Source: Dendrolimus kikuchii
Taxonomy: Eukaryota; Arthropoda; Insecta; Lepidoptera; Lasiocampidae
Length of the DNA stretch: 64,000 nt
Reading direction: 5' to 3'
NCBI GenBank assembly: GCA_019925095.2
Contig: CM034405.1
Coordinates: 11,480,401-11,544,400 of the forward strand
A program made the position numbers and the translations under genes. The notes beneath the pieces are model-generated. The model was not told where the DNA came from, made no database searches, and saw only the letters and a program-made list of their open reading frames with translations. This document shows positions 42,481-54,084 of this stretch, piece by piece; positions within the stretch are counted from its first letter, which is position 1, and each line of letters starts with the position of its first letter.

Positions 42481-42922
42481 ACATACATACATAACTTCAC
42501 GCCAGTTCCCTTGCGGGGTAGGCACGAACAACAGAGCGCCATTTAGGCTTATTCTTACACACCTCACTTGCTTCTTTGACATTCATAACTCTTGTCATGC
42601 ACGCTCGTCTGTTCTTAAGGCTCCTAACATCACCTTCTGCTAGTACACGATCAATTTGATCATGGAAAGTGTGTCGTGGCCTTCCACGACTTCTGCATCC
42701 ATCCACTTTTGCATTGTATATCTGTTTATTCATTCTTTCATCATGCATTCTTTCTACATGTCCGAACCACCGGAGCATTCCTTTCCTTACCTTCACCCCG
42801 ACACTCTCTTTCAGACCAACTGTCTTTCTTACTTCGGTATTACGAACGCGGTCCGCAAGCGTCACTCCGCAGATTTTGCGCAGTGCTCGCATCTCGACCG
42901 CGTTTACTCTACTTTCATGCTC
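42481..42922 (-). mobile_element. RTE-like LINE fragment, copy D, with 10-bp TSD
   Basis: It encodes EHESRVNAVEMRALRKICG through RAYPARELA (stop at 42497) without interruption. ATCCCGGATT (42471-42480) and ATCCCGAATT (42923-42932) form a target duplication with one change. Confidence 0.88.
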
Positions 42923-42956
42923 ATCCCGAATTAATACCCAGAATATCTTTTATTCC

Positions 42957-43166
42957 TAATAAAACTACGTTTTAACGGTTTTAAGGGCGGTAATTTTATT
43001 TGATTTTGGTTTTTCCGACGTTTCGGCCACTTTTCAGTGGCCGTGATCACGGAAGACAAAGATGTCAATTGTCAACGAGTATTGTTAAAGTTTTTTTTTA
43101 AACGTCGGAAAAACCAAAATCAAATAAAATTACCGCGCTTAAAACCGTTAAAACGTAGTTTTATTA
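42957..43166. mobile_element. Palindromic MITE, about 68-bp arms
   Basis: TAATAAAACTACGTTTTAAC at the left is answered by GTTAAAACGTAGTTTTATTA at the right; the arms run to CCGACGTTT and AAACGTCGG around a spacer with GGCCACTTTTCAGTGGCC, itself a hairpin. The ends are TA. No coding capacity. A partial copy is at 13680-13841. Confidence 0.8.
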
Positions 43167-44298
43167 TGTATACAAGTCGCGAAAACTTAAGAAAATATTA
43201 TCTTTTATTCCGTTAAATAACGTCGTTTCCGAGTGATGGACGAATATAACGAAATAGATGGCGCTGCGGTCGCGTCTTTAGATTCCGCCATCGCAATTCA
43301 CCAACAAATACGTCGTCATTATGGCAACTGGAACAAAGTTAATGTTACAATAACAACAATGAATTAAGTTTGTTAATTAAGTAAATAAATGAAGTATATC
43401 CAATTCATTATACTAAATTAGAAACGTTAATACTATTTCCTTATTTATACGACAGTGGGAAGGATTGAGGGATAATAAGGAGCATCGGGTTTACAACTGG
43501 GAATGCTTAAACCAATTAACAGGATTCCGAAAGCTGTAAGGTAAGGATAATGTTAGCGAGCGGAAATTTTAGGTAACGTTGGTTGACGACCGGAAAATGT
43601 AGTTACCGACGAGTCCCTCAATTGAGCTTTTAGATTATTCTGTTTTAAGGGTTCCGTAACCATTTATACAAAAAAAAGAAACTTTCCGTCTTCGTCATGT
43701 TCGTCGTCTGTCCGTCTTTCTTTGTATTTGATAGTCCTTTTTTTTAGAATATAACTTTAAAAAACTTGATTTATATAGATTAATATTGATCAGAAGGTTT
43801 ATAGCTATATGTCGTTAAAATAGTGTATGTAGTAAACCGCGGAACAACTATATTTTTTATTGATTTTATAAACATACAATAAAAAAAGTGATAGCTTATT
43901 TATATTGTATTCTACCCATAGTCCTTCAAGACTATAAGTAGAATACTGACCTAGTGTTACAGTATTTAGTAGCATAGTTGTTCTTTTCATGTTTCTTTTT
44001 AAAGTTAATTAATTTTGTTATGTACCCTCTTATTTCTAAACGATACAAACGGCTATTTCCTTAATTGAATAATAATGTTATATTTTTATTTATTCGGTGA
44101 TTAGCGCTTGTTTTGTATAGAGTAAGTAGTTCTCTATAATTTGACATAATTTTATGTAAGAATATTTATCTCTAATATCTAGTGATTGTGTACAGATTAT
44201 AATTCAAAATCTCTCAATTGTATATAGACGGTATTCACTACATTTTATTTTCATGTTGGCAGACGCGATAGATTTATTCTGTGTTCGGTTTATTGTAC
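43167..44298. other. AT-rich stretch; Helitron-like fragment 43195-43345
   Basis: ATGGACGAATATAACGAAAT and ACGTCGTCATTATGGCAAC at 43235-43330 recur at 26775-26820 and belong to the interior of a Helitron-like family. The rest shows nothing. Confidence 0.4.
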
Positions 44299-44532
44299 AT
44301 ACATACATACATGCATAACTTCACGCCAGTTCCCTTGCGGGGTAGGCACGAACAACAGAGCGCCATTCAGGCTTATTCTTACACACCTCACTTGCTTCTT
44401 TGACATTCATAACTCTTGTCATGCACCCTCGTCTGTTCTTAAGGCTCCTGACATCTCCTTCTGCTAGTACACGATCAATTTGATCATGGAAGGTGTGTCG
44501 TGGCCTTCCACGACTTCTGCATCCATCCACTT
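44299..44532 (-). mobile_element. RTE-like LINE fragment, copy E
   Basis: Minus frame MDGCRSRGRPRHTFHDQID to RAYPARELA (stop at 44321) with (TACA)n tail from about 44297. 5' truncation is earlier than in the other copies. The flanks do not show a clear duplication. Confidence 0.8.
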
Positions 44533-44874
44533 TTATTTTATTACGTGTAAACCTTTAAGTATAATATTTTATATAATATCTTATATAAAATATAATCTAA
44601 AATTTACAAACAATAATGTATTAAATTCTTTTCATTCATAACACTTTAATTAAAATAGTTTATCAAAGACTTCAATCCGCTATCGGTTGTACCAATTTAC
44701 TAAGTTTCATATACTGTAAAATTGTTGGAGGGGCGAGGTGTCCTAAAAATGCTTGTTGAGTGTAAAAAGTTAGTGTCTGTAATATGTTAAAACCGTAAAA
44801 GGTTCTCTGATTATAAATATGTGACCAGTTGCTGTTCTTTTATTACCATAAAGCCTTCCAAGTTGTTGCAGGTA
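44533..44874. other. AT-rich stretch
   Basis: Nothing recognised. Confidence 0.4.
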
Positions 44875-45120
44875 TTACACTAGGTCACCGTCTTCTATGG
44901 GTAAGGTGCCCAGAAGACTGGCTACGTTTCTTCGCTGGATCACCATACTGATCCTCTGTCCGAGGTAGGCACCAGCCCTTTGATCACTTGAAGAGTCAAT
45001 GACTCGTTTTGATACATTTTGGTAGAGGTACGTAGCCTCAGGACCCCACGGTCCAAGCGTTTCAATACCAAACGGCACAAACATACAACTCTCACTCACT
45101 AAAATTAAAAGTGGGCTCAA
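44875..45120 (-). pseudogene. LINE polyprotein C-terminus (ETLGPWGPEA type)
   Basis: The frame reads FVPFGIETLGPWGPEATYLY, then RVIDSSSDQRAGAYLGQRIS and VASLLGTLPIEDGD, the conserved end block (PF..ETLG.WG..A, GD.RAG..L.QRIS.AIQRGN) of one group of LINE polyproteins. It is intact to its own stop but lacks everything upstream. Confidence 0.65.
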
Positions 45121-45293
45121 TACATATAATTAAGTATTGTAATCATTTATTCATCATTTTCGACGTACGACTGTACCTGCGTAGTCGTGTGATTGTATAA
45201 TGTATCTACGTACTATTGACATAGGAATGTTCTTTAATGTCTTATTTATTTTAGTCAATAGGGCGCTTTTATCTATATAATATTATAAAACTA
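45121..45293. other. Short AT-rich stretch
   Basis: Nothing recognised. Confidence 0.4.
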
Positions 45294-45548
45294 CTAGCTC
45301 ACCCGACAGACGTTGTCCTGTCTTAACTATGAATATTTAATTCGAATTGGAATAATGAATAAAAATAAACCAAGGGAAATAGGGATTCATTTTATATATA
45401 TAGATTCTTAATTTTTTCTTTCATAAGAACCTTCTCCTGACAATAATAAACACAACAAAAAAAGAATTTGCGAAATCGGTCCAGCCGTTCACGCATGATG
45501 GCGTGACCAAGGGAAATAGGGATTCGTTTTTATATATATAACTATAGA
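45294..45548 (-). mobile_element. Helitron-like element, short
   Basis: Minus strand: head TCTATAGTTATATATATAAA, then ACGAATCCCTATTTCC, and end GACAACGTCTGTCGGGTGAG then CTAG|T. AAATCGGTCCAGCCGTTCAC is the family core. It abuts an oppositely oriented H2 element. Confidence 0.7.
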
Positions 45549-46027
45549 TAAACATGCCGTGTCTGTACATTAAAGCTATTAAAAAAACCAACTGGAATAG
45601 ACTATATAAACGACGGAGAACACGATGCATTTTTTTTTAGATTTCTTGTCGGTTTGTTCGGGATTCACGTAAAAACTACTGGGACGATTTCGATGAGGTT
45701 TTCGATGATCGACAGCTAATTCTTAGATTTGAACTCTGAGCTACTTTTTATCCTGGGAATCCGACGGGAATTTTTCTGGGAATGATTTAAAATGGCCAGA
45801 TAAAAAAAACTAATTCCAATGTGATTTTTTTACTGATCGATAGAAGATTTAATGTAATAAAATGTGTGATATTTTTTCCCGGGACCGGATTGTAGTTGTT
45901 TGGTTGCGTAAAAATCAGCTAATTCCCACACAGTTTTCACTAAAATGACAGCTTACACTCTTTCAAATGCTGCGATATTTTGTATCCTTTCAAGTCAAGC
46001 GTAGACGAAGTCGCGGGCATATTCTAG
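45549..46027 (+). mobile_element. Helitron-like element, family H2, plus orientation
   Basis: AACATGCCGTGTCTGTAC at the left and GACGAAGTCGCGGGCATATT then CTAG at the right. It carries the family blocks in the reverse order of 27593, 55641 and 58300. Confidence 0.7.
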
Positions 46028-47057
46028 CTAGGTAATACGTTTCAAATGCGTAAAAATGTTTATAGGTATTGTTAGTTTCCGGTCTGTTTGTACTCTGTGT
46101 TTGTTTTGTATATTTGTACACGATGACGCACGGATAGTTAGTAGTACCAAAGTTATTTATCAATGATCGAGAAATTGCTGAACTGCCTGTTAATTTAAAT
46201 TACAAAAGTAATAATAAGAATAATCGGCAGAGAAACACACTATTTGTTATGATGGGTAATGTACAACGGGTAGTCTGGGGTCTATCCCAGACACCTAGAC
46301 CATAGTATATAACGGAGAAAACTAGTTTCCGAAATTTACCATACCAACCCGGGGCCTCTGCGTTGCAGTGAGGTAAACCGTCAAAGACTTAGCCGGCTCA
46401 AACACAGAGGCCATCAAGTGTATAGTTATAATAGTTTTTTGAGACAGCCTTATCACTTTAATTAAGGAATCCCTTCCGGACCATCTAATTTTAATGAATA
46501 AGTGTAGCTAATCTAGCGAAGTAGGCGGTGTAGAAAGTAAGTTACAATTTTAAAAATATCATTTTTCCAAAACCTACATTCAATATTAAATTATACAATA
46601 AAATTCAAGCGTCCCCTAAATAACTTTTAAGCACTCTGAGCGCAGCCATTAATTATTTATCACATATTGTATTTTTACGATTGTAAAGTAGTGCGGTTCA
46701 TACACCCCGCTATATTTGAATCTGAATGCAGCGTGTAAAATAAACTGTAGTGAAATGAAAGCTTTTAAATCATTCCCCGCAGTTCTGTCCACATGCCACA
46801 AGAGTTGGGACACGTAACTGCGTGTTGCCCGGATCATAAAACATTTTGCCCCAATCCGGCCGGGGCAGCCGTGGCAATTGCCCCACATTGAAATATATTA
46901 GCCGCTGTTGGGATTTGATTGGTCAAGGATTGTTTGAGTGTGCTTGATTTTGGCCATATATATCTAATCGAAGTTTCGGTGTTTAACTTGTTGACTTCAG
47001 AGACTACATATAGAATAAAATTCAAGCATATACCTACACAATATACATTTTCATAAA
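46028..47057. other. Stretch with hairpin-rich segment 46265-46420
   Basis: GTCTGGG-GTCTAT-CCCAGAC (46273-46292) is a perfect hairpin, and GGCCTCTG pairs at distance with CAGAGGCC a little further right. No gene was recognised; minus frames at 46649-47025 have no domain. Confidence 0.4.
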
Positions 47058-47413
47058 TCCCTATTAATATTATAAATGCGAAAGTAACTCGGTCTGTCTA
47101 TCTGTTACGCTTTCACGAAAAAAATTACGGGACTGATTTGGCTGAAACTCAGTATATATATATATATATATATATATTCGATATCGAGGATGAACATGGA
47201 AACCTTTTCATCCCGAAAAATAGGAAAGGTTTACTGTTTGTAATGCTTTTACGGACAAACTATTGGACTGATTTGGATGAAATTCGGTATATATGTAATT
47301 TTAATACCGAGGTTGGACAAGGGATACTTTTCATCCCGGATAATAGGATACATTTACGTAAAGGTTATCCCAGAAAGTAGGATAGGTTTTGTTCTTTTTG
47401 TAATTTATTTGAT

Positions 47414-47490
47414 AATTTTGGTAGTTTTCGTGGTTTTTGTAGTTTTAATAGTTTTGGTAGTTTGGTAGTTTTGGTGGTTTATGTAGTTTA
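47414..47490 (+). repeat. Degenerate 9-mer array (TTTTGGTAG-like)
   Basis: Units TTTTGGTAG, TTTTCGTGG, TTTTTGTAG, TTTTAATAG and TTTTGGTGG follow one another in register. Confidence 0.65.
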
Positions 47491-47614
47491 CAGATAAATA
47501 GATGTGGGATAGATAAATAAAACTAGAACGTGTATAAATAGGGGATGAAAGTTTGTATGGGAGACCAATCGTTTTTCAAGTTTATAGATATAAAAATTCA
47601 TAATCTATAGCGAC

Positions 47615-47658
47615 AGTAACTCGATAATGGACATCTCTATGTCCATTATCGAGTTACT
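47615..47658. repeat. Perfect palindrome, 20-bp arms
   Basis: AGTAACTCGATAATGGACAT and its exact complement ATGTCCATTATCGAGTTACT flank a CTCT loop. Confidence 0.95.
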
Positions 47659-47849
47659 ATCTCTATCTCTATCTATAAATTTTCATCCCGGGAGATGGGA
47701 TAATTTGCGATAAAAATGAAATAAATCTTCCGGGAGCAAATAACACTAACATAAAAATTTAATACAATGTAACCTTTATTAACGCTTGGTCATTAAACAT
47801 GAGGAACGCACTAAAGCTTGACCCGCGGCGCAACCGCGGTGTAAACTAG

Positions 47850-49140
47850 TGTAACTATAAATGTAATAAAAAAATCTGCCAATTGTTGTTGTTGGACTAT
47901 TCACGATAAAGGCTTCTGTGGAGATGATGAACGTCTAATTTTTTGTCATTTGGGTACAAAGTCCTATAATAAATTATTTAATCGAAAATGTTTCATATCT
48001 CAAAAATTACTGAAAGAATCTTGTTCAAATCAAACGTCTAAGATAGTATTTTTCAAATATTAGCTTCGGCATTTTCAAAACTTTAAAAAAATCTGGGAAT
48101 AAAGGGGGAAGAGGGCATAATTTTACCAACTATAGAAGCGAATATCTAAACGTGAAAATCATTAAGGAAGAGCATTAAGTTTTTTAAACAATTATATATA
48201 TGTGGTGGTCACCCTTAACCTTTATTGTTTGACGATTTTACTATTATATTTTTTATACAGCATTGTTTATCGATATATAGATTACATATTCCTACTAAGT
48301 TTTATAAATATTGACCTAGTAGTTTTCGAAAAAATGACTGATGTACAATGACAGACGCAAGGGTTAATATGACAATTTCATAAACGGAACTCTTTTGGAA
48401 AATTAGCTACGGAACTTAAAGATATGTTGATATGTTCTACTTCTTACCAGATTGGAAAATAAATGTTGCTTTTAACGGTTGACTTTTATTTCTTTTAAAC
48501 AAAATGCAAAATAACGTTTATTAAAAGAAAAACACTTTTTGATGTTCTTTATTATAATGTAATTAAAAACTTTCAATTTTGAAGTTATACCAAGCTAAAG
48601 TAACATGATAGATGAAGTCGTAGGTAAAGTTTAATACAGTGTACAATGATTATATATTTTACGACTATTAAGTCTACTAAAAGTGGCAATCACGACGTTT
48701 AATCGTAAAAACAAGTGTAATTTTGGTATAATTTAGTAATCGCATGCACAATCGTGGCTTATTTTTAGAAATTTCAACCACACCGCGTAATGTTAGACAA
48801 GAGTATATTTTAGTAAATTTTCCTTCAAATGCCTTAATTAATAACTAAAATCAAGTAAAATCAGCGTTTCTTTTCATGGATAATAATTTTGAAATTACCA
48901 GTCTGAATTTTAGAAAGCTCTCTTGAATGTACGTAGTTATCTTGTCTTAGAGATATTTTGGCAAAAACTGAATACTTATGAAATAATGATAGCTGTCCCT
49001 CCATCTGTACATATGTATGACTTAGAAGTTACCTACTTTTTAATTTGTCAACTAATATATGTAAACTGCTGCTGATTTTATATAAAGTATGATATGTTTT
49101 ATGTTTGTATAGTATATAAAATCTGTTATTTATTTACTTA
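47850..49140. other. AT-rich stretch, nothing recognised
   Basis: No gene or repeat was identified. Confidence 0.45.
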
Positions 49141-49450
49141 TCCGTGCAGGAACGGAGAAATAATACAATTTCCTGCGGCCGGGCGGCCTGTCGTAAGAGG
49201 CTACGTAACAACCCACAGCCAGGTGGTAGGGCATTTTCCCGACTGGATGGTTACCACCCCTGGTCTAAAGATGTCGCCATAACAACCTTGAGTTGTGTTC
49301 CGGCATTAGTGACCAGGTTACAGTTTCCCTTAAGAGAGTAGCAGCGCGTTTGTAGCAACTTTGGTGTTGCAAATGTCCATAGGCGATGGTAATTGCTTTG
49401 CATCTAGTGGGCCGTCTGCCTGTCTGCTGATTTCCTTCAATAAAAGAAAA
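49141..49450 (+). repeat. Short retroposon, full-length-like
   Basis: All segments are present from TCCGTGCAGGAACGGAG to GTCTGCTGATTTCCTTCAAT plus an A-rich tail. ACTTAT flanks both sides (49136-49141, 49451-49456), a possible short target duplication. Confidence 0.85.
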
Positions 49451-49519
49451 ACTTATTCTAGAAATGTTTCATATTATTCATAGTCTTCACTGCCACTGTT
49501 ATGTTTTAATATTTTCCTT

Positions 49520-49667
49520 AATTTGGGGGTTGCCTGGACGAGATCGCTTTAAGCGAGAAGGCCGCCCTTTGTTCAACATTTACTGTGCCTAGTTTTTAAG
49601 AACGTAGTTTTAATTTTGGTGAAGAATAAAGTGTTTTCATTTATTCGTTCATTCATTATGGTCTTAA
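49520..49667 (+). repeat. LINE 3' tail with hairpin
   Basis: GTTGCCTGGACGAGATCGC, TTTAAGCGAGAAGGCCGCCC and the AATAAAGTGTTTTCATTTAT end give the tail class of the right-edge LINE. It ends in (ATTC)n. Confidence 0.7.
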
Positions 49668-49670
49668 AAG

Positions 49671-50010
49671 TTTTTTTTTATTCCCAAACTTAGATGGCCC
49701 ACCTAATGGAAAGTAGTTACCGTCACCAATAGACGTTTGCAACACTTAGGGCTCACCCAAGGCACTGCCAGCCTTTGGGATGGGATAGGAGGAATGAGAT
49801 GGAGGGGACAGGATAGAGAAGATGGGATGGGAGGAGGAAGCAGTCTACCGTGCGAAACAGGATTACTTTCAAGGCTGTGTCCATCACCGTCCCATGCTGG
49901 TATTTTGTGAGAGGTGATCATATCGATTAAGCCGACCCTAAAAACTGTAATCAAAATATTGAAAAGTAAGAGAAGAATGACCTGTGCCACCCTCTGGTCA
50001 TTTAGGAATT
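49671..50010 (-). repeat. Retroposon with same tail but different head
   Basis: Minus strand ends GTTGCAAACGTCTATTGGTG, ACTTTCCATTAGGTGGGCC and a poly(A), i.e. the short-retroposon tail. Its front part (GACCAGAGGGTGGCACAGG, then pyrimidine-rich CCCATCCCATCTTCTCTATC) is unrelated to the LINE-A leader. Confidence 0.6.
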
Positions 50011-52462
50011 AGGAGTTTGTCAGAGTATTATTCTTCTTCTATGATAAAGATCTTACTTTTACACGAACAACGCCGCATGGACCCCTTAGTTTTCAATGAA
50101 AAATATTCAACGCAAGGTTTTCTAAATTTAAGAGCAACAATTAAATTTATATTATCTTTATAACAAAGCAATTTATCCTCATTTTAAGAATGCCTAACTC
50201 TTTAGAAATGTAATCTTCGTTTAACATTTTATTTACGGTCTTTGGGTATAATATTTTAAACCTTGATAATTTTATCCTGTTTTCAATTAAATCTAGGTAA
50301 CCTTTGAAATTATACTTTACAATAATTTATCAGCTGATTAGACTTTCGCCGCGTCTTCTCTCGGGGAATATGTGGTATTGGGCGTCGCATGAACACTTGC
50401 ATCTTGCGGACACATATTACAATAAATGTTAATATTTTTATATGTAAAAGAACAGGTGTTAAAATAATATCTTATCAAGTAACTTTTAAAATATCTTGAT
50501 AGAAATAATTTTAATTACTTTTCAAACAATAGTTACTGGGCTATTTCACTCTTTTTCTTGTACCTACTTATGACGTCATACGGTATGCTCCTACAAAATT
50601 TATGAGACTGTGCCGTTCTGAAATAATTTTATAAAAAGTAACTCAGTTGATCTGACAGTCCGCCTCTCTATTGCCACCCGGGTCGGCGATCTCCATTGAA
50701 ACACCTCGCCTTTCCTCTAGGCATCCTATGTCCGGGCTATGGGTCCATTCGCGCATTTAACTCTACTCGGGACAGAAACTTGGGATAATCCAACTTCTTG
50801 CCAAATTTCTTTATGAGCCAGTCCGCCGTATAACCTTGTAATAGTAACATACGAACAGATTTATTATCACATGTATATTAGATGTACATCGGGATTTAAA
50901 ATGGACCTCGTCGAGAGAGAGCACCATTAGTGAAGATCACTAGCAGCGACTTTATCACCATGTGAATGTGGAGGCCATTCAGCTCTTCGAGAACACAGAC
51001 TTAGTAAAAAGATTCAAAAGAACCAAACCTTTTAAGTTAGTGTTGTAAAAGTATCAACACAAAAGTATAGGGATGTGCAATGTGCGTAACATTAATAAAA
51101 AACACACGAACAAAGTGTTTTCTCCTTAATTGAGACAATAAGAAAAGTGTTATTGGATATATTCTTAGTATAAATAATTAACAAAAAGGAATTAGAATTA
51201 AAAAAATTATTCGAAACCATTAATATAGTATACAGAACCAATTTGGTATCGCAAACAACTGCTGTAGTACAATACTGTGTTGCAGTTGTTAGCGCCCACT
51301 TCCAGACAACTCTTTTGTTATACAATTTAAAAAGAAAATTATTTTAAAGTTTATACATTTGTATCGTGTTAATATTTGTAATGTATGTGGAAATGCATAG
51401 ATGTGTGAATGGGTGTGTATATGTATGTGGTGTGTATGTGTGTGATGTGTGTACAAGGGAACAAGTGAGTGTGTGGTTACAGACTTATTAGACTGGTGTA
51501 GTCAGTTTAATAAATTCTCGGTGTCGTCATAAAGGAGTTCTATTAGCCAGTTGAATAATTATAATTTACATTCGCGATTATATCTAGTGTTTTAGGTCAC
51601 ATTTAAATTACTACTTATTAGTCTTGTTTCTTAGATTAGATTGTAATTTTAATGTTGTATCTTTAAGACGCAGTATTTAGCAAACAAAAAAGATGTATAT
51701 TAGAAACCTGTTCAAATTATGTAAAATTGTAAAACAAGATATTATTCTACTTCAAAGCCAAACACGAAACACTCTCATGTCATAAACTCAATATTGATTT
51801 TTCAACAGTGAAAATACAAATTAGGAAGGGCTGCAAGTACTGATGTCCCTTACAAAGGGAGAATGGGGTTGTCAAGGCTCTCGTAGCTCTCAGCTTCCCT
51901 ATGTAATAAGGGGTCCGTATGATTCTCTAGACGGTTTAATGAGCCCTCGCTTTCTACGAATGAATGCAAAGAGCGATTTTATGTCATAATAGGACTTTAT
52001 ACTAAACGGATCGTCAATTAAATTATCCTATTATGCGAGTAATGGTATTCAGTCTTAAAAATAAAGAAGAAAGTACTAGGAATAACAATTAGCTAATTAA
52101 AAACGCAATACTGCTTTCCAGCAGGTCACTGTTCTCTCTAATAGCTGGTACCTGTATCTTACTATTTATTCACTTGCTTTAAAATCGTATAAATTTTGGC
52201 ATTAATCGTATGGAGCTTATGTCACATTTTAATCGATATTAGGGCAAATAAATGCTTGCTAATAAGCTATAGGAAACGGGCATAAGAACGGCATATTGAA
52301 GGGGCAGTAAATTTGACTGCCCTCTGATTTGGTAATTTGTTAAACGGACCAAATCAGTGTTAGTCAATGATAATTAACATATATATGAGGAAAAATACTA
52401 CTAATATATTGTGTGTGTGTTTGTTTGTGTATATATTATATCGGACTCTGTTGTCTTTTAAT
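50011..52462. other. Long AT-rich stretch, little recognised
   Basis: A TG-rich segment lies at 51380-51475. GC-richer patches at 50650-50780 and 51830-51960 have no readable frame. No gene was found. Confidence 0.4.
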
Positions 52463-52795
52463 AAATAATAATTATTATAAGTTTGCGGTTGACGATGATC
52501 TCGCCCGATGTGGAGCGGAGATATGGTTTTAGATGGAACACGTTCACCTAGAAGATACCTATTTATACGGGAATTGAAGACACCCAGGTTCTAAGTATCG
52601 GTAAAAAAGACTCCGTCAATGAGTTCCACTCTTTTGCAATGTGCATGATGAAAGTGGAAGCAAAGCGCTTCGGTCGTATAGGTAGAATATCCACCATATA
52701 TCGGTGCCGCATGCCGTTGCATCTGATTAACCCATGATGGAATGGATCATCAGGTCGAAGAGGTCCATTGCACATTCTTTCACGACTTCTAGATG
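52463..52795 (-). pseudogene. LINE polyprotein C-terminal remnant
   Basis: Minus strand reads HRYMVDILPIRPKRFASTFI, AKEWNSLTESFLP and, in a shifted frame, NLGVFNSRINRYLLGERVPS. These are the R.KRFA.SF..R.A.EWNSLPE..FP and NLG.FK..V.R.L blocks at the end of CR1/Jockey polyproteins. Confidence 0.65.
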
Positions 52796-52813
52796 TTGTA
52801 AAAAGAAGTCAGT

Positions 52814-52816
<3 letters not shown>

Positions 52817-52847
<31 letters not shown>
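52817..52847. repeat. (AT)n microsatellite
   Basis: About 15 uninterrupted AT dinucleotides. Confidence 0.95.
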
Positions 52848-52853
<6 letters not shown>

Positions 52854-52947
52854 CATATATGGTTTTTAGTGTCAAGTCGGTTTTGTTCTTGTTAAAAAAA
52901 AATACTATTTAGTTGCGCAAATACTTCAATAGCTTTAGAAATAATAT

Positions 52948-53340
52948 ATTAAGCACCTGTAGAAATTGTACAACTGGCACGCGTATATAAATTTAGCAGG
53001 TTACTCTTCGGTGTATATGCTCTTCAACAAGGGTTGCTCTCAATTTCCTTGCGATACAAAAATCAGATCCTGACTCTTGGTGTCTATGAGACCATCTCGG
53101 GAGTTAAAAAAAACAATTTGGAAATCGGTCCGCAATTAACAGAGAAACCGTGTAACATCCTACAAAAAAATTAAGCGCCTGTAGAAAGTGACAACGTATA
53201 CTACTAGCACGCGTATACAAATAAGCTTTTTTTGGAAAAATCTAGGCTCTCGGCGTTTTTTGATAAGGATTACTCTCAATTTCTCTGAGCTCCACCGATC
53301 AGATCCTGACTTTTTAATCGAGACCCAATTCGAATAAACC
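52948..53340 (+). repeat. Direct repeat, two units of about 180 bp
   Basis: ATTAAGCACCTGTAGAAA, GGCACGCGTATA, CTCTCAATTTC and CAGATCCTGACT occur in the same order at 52948-53130 and 53170-53340. Confidence 0.65.
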
Positions 53341-53669
53341 TCTTTTTAACTTAAATCTATTTCTTTATTATTGTCATAAAGCACAGGAAATGATCCATCT
53401 TGAAGTAATACCTCTCCTAAAGTCGAGTCTATTGCAATAAAAAGACAACTTGAGTGACTTTTAGCAGTAAATAAAATTGTTTCGGAACAAACACAAGTAC
53501 TTTTAGTTTGTAAAGTAAGATATTGAGTTTCATTGAGTACCACTGTATTCTAATGTTGCGGAAATAACCCTTTCGAATGGAAAAGTGTCAAGTGTGCTTG
53601 ATATTTATGTAAATATTATAAACCGATTATTACTTGCGGCTTTTATTTTTCTATAGTGCAAATGTAAAG
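53341..53669. other. AT-rich stretch
   Basis: A 65-codon minus frame (53346-53543) has no recognisable domain; nothing else. Confidence 0.35.
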
Positions 53670-53825
53670 GTAGAACAAAAAAGAGATGGATTGATTGTGT
53701 GAAGAATGATATGACGATTTGTAATGTCACAGACAACGTATGTCAGATTAGAAGAATACGGAAGGAAAGGACATTATATTGTGCCGACCCCAAATAATTT
53801 GGAAAGTGTGAGAAAAAAAATATAA
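53670..53825 (+). pseudogene. LINE C-terminus remnant (W.DCVKNDM...CADPK)
   Basis: The plus strand reads WIDCVKNDMTICNVTDN, then RRIRKERTLYCADPK before a stop, the end block of an RTE-like polyprotein. Its downstream string also occurs at 14738. Confidence 0.6.
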
Positions 53826-53894
53826 GTCATATTGGTTAATAACAAAAACAATACAAGAATAGTGATTAAATTCAATAATTAATGCTTTTGGTTT

Positions 53895-54035
53895 TCCTCT
53901 TATACTCCATCCATAGGTTTTTCGGAAGAAATCGCCATAGGCGATTAGACCACCGATTGTATTGAAATATTAATGTTCATGATTTCATGTACTTAACATT
54001 TTTATACAATAAAATATATTCTATTCTATTAATAG
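53895..54035 (+). repeat. LINE 3' tail with perfect hairpin
   Basis: AATCGCC-ATA-GGCGATT (53930-53946) followed by AGACCACCGATTGTA corresponds to ATCGCT-ATA-AGCGAT plus AAGGCCGCCCATTGT in the right-edge LINE. It ends TATATTCTATTCTATT. Confidence 0.65.
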
Positions 54036-54084
54036 TAAATATAAGCTAATTAAAAATAATTTAAATCTAAAGTTATATTACATA

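Larger units (their letters stand above)
47058..47849 (+). mobile_element. Helitron-like element with internal palindrome
   Basis: A|TCCCTATTAATATTATAAAT at the left, AACCGCGGTGTAAACTAG|T at the right. It contains a (TA)n run (47153-47177), a duplicated module (GACTGATTTGG, TTTTCATCCCG), a (TTTTGGTAG)-like array (47414-47490) and a perfect palindrome (47615-47658). Confidence 0.7.
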
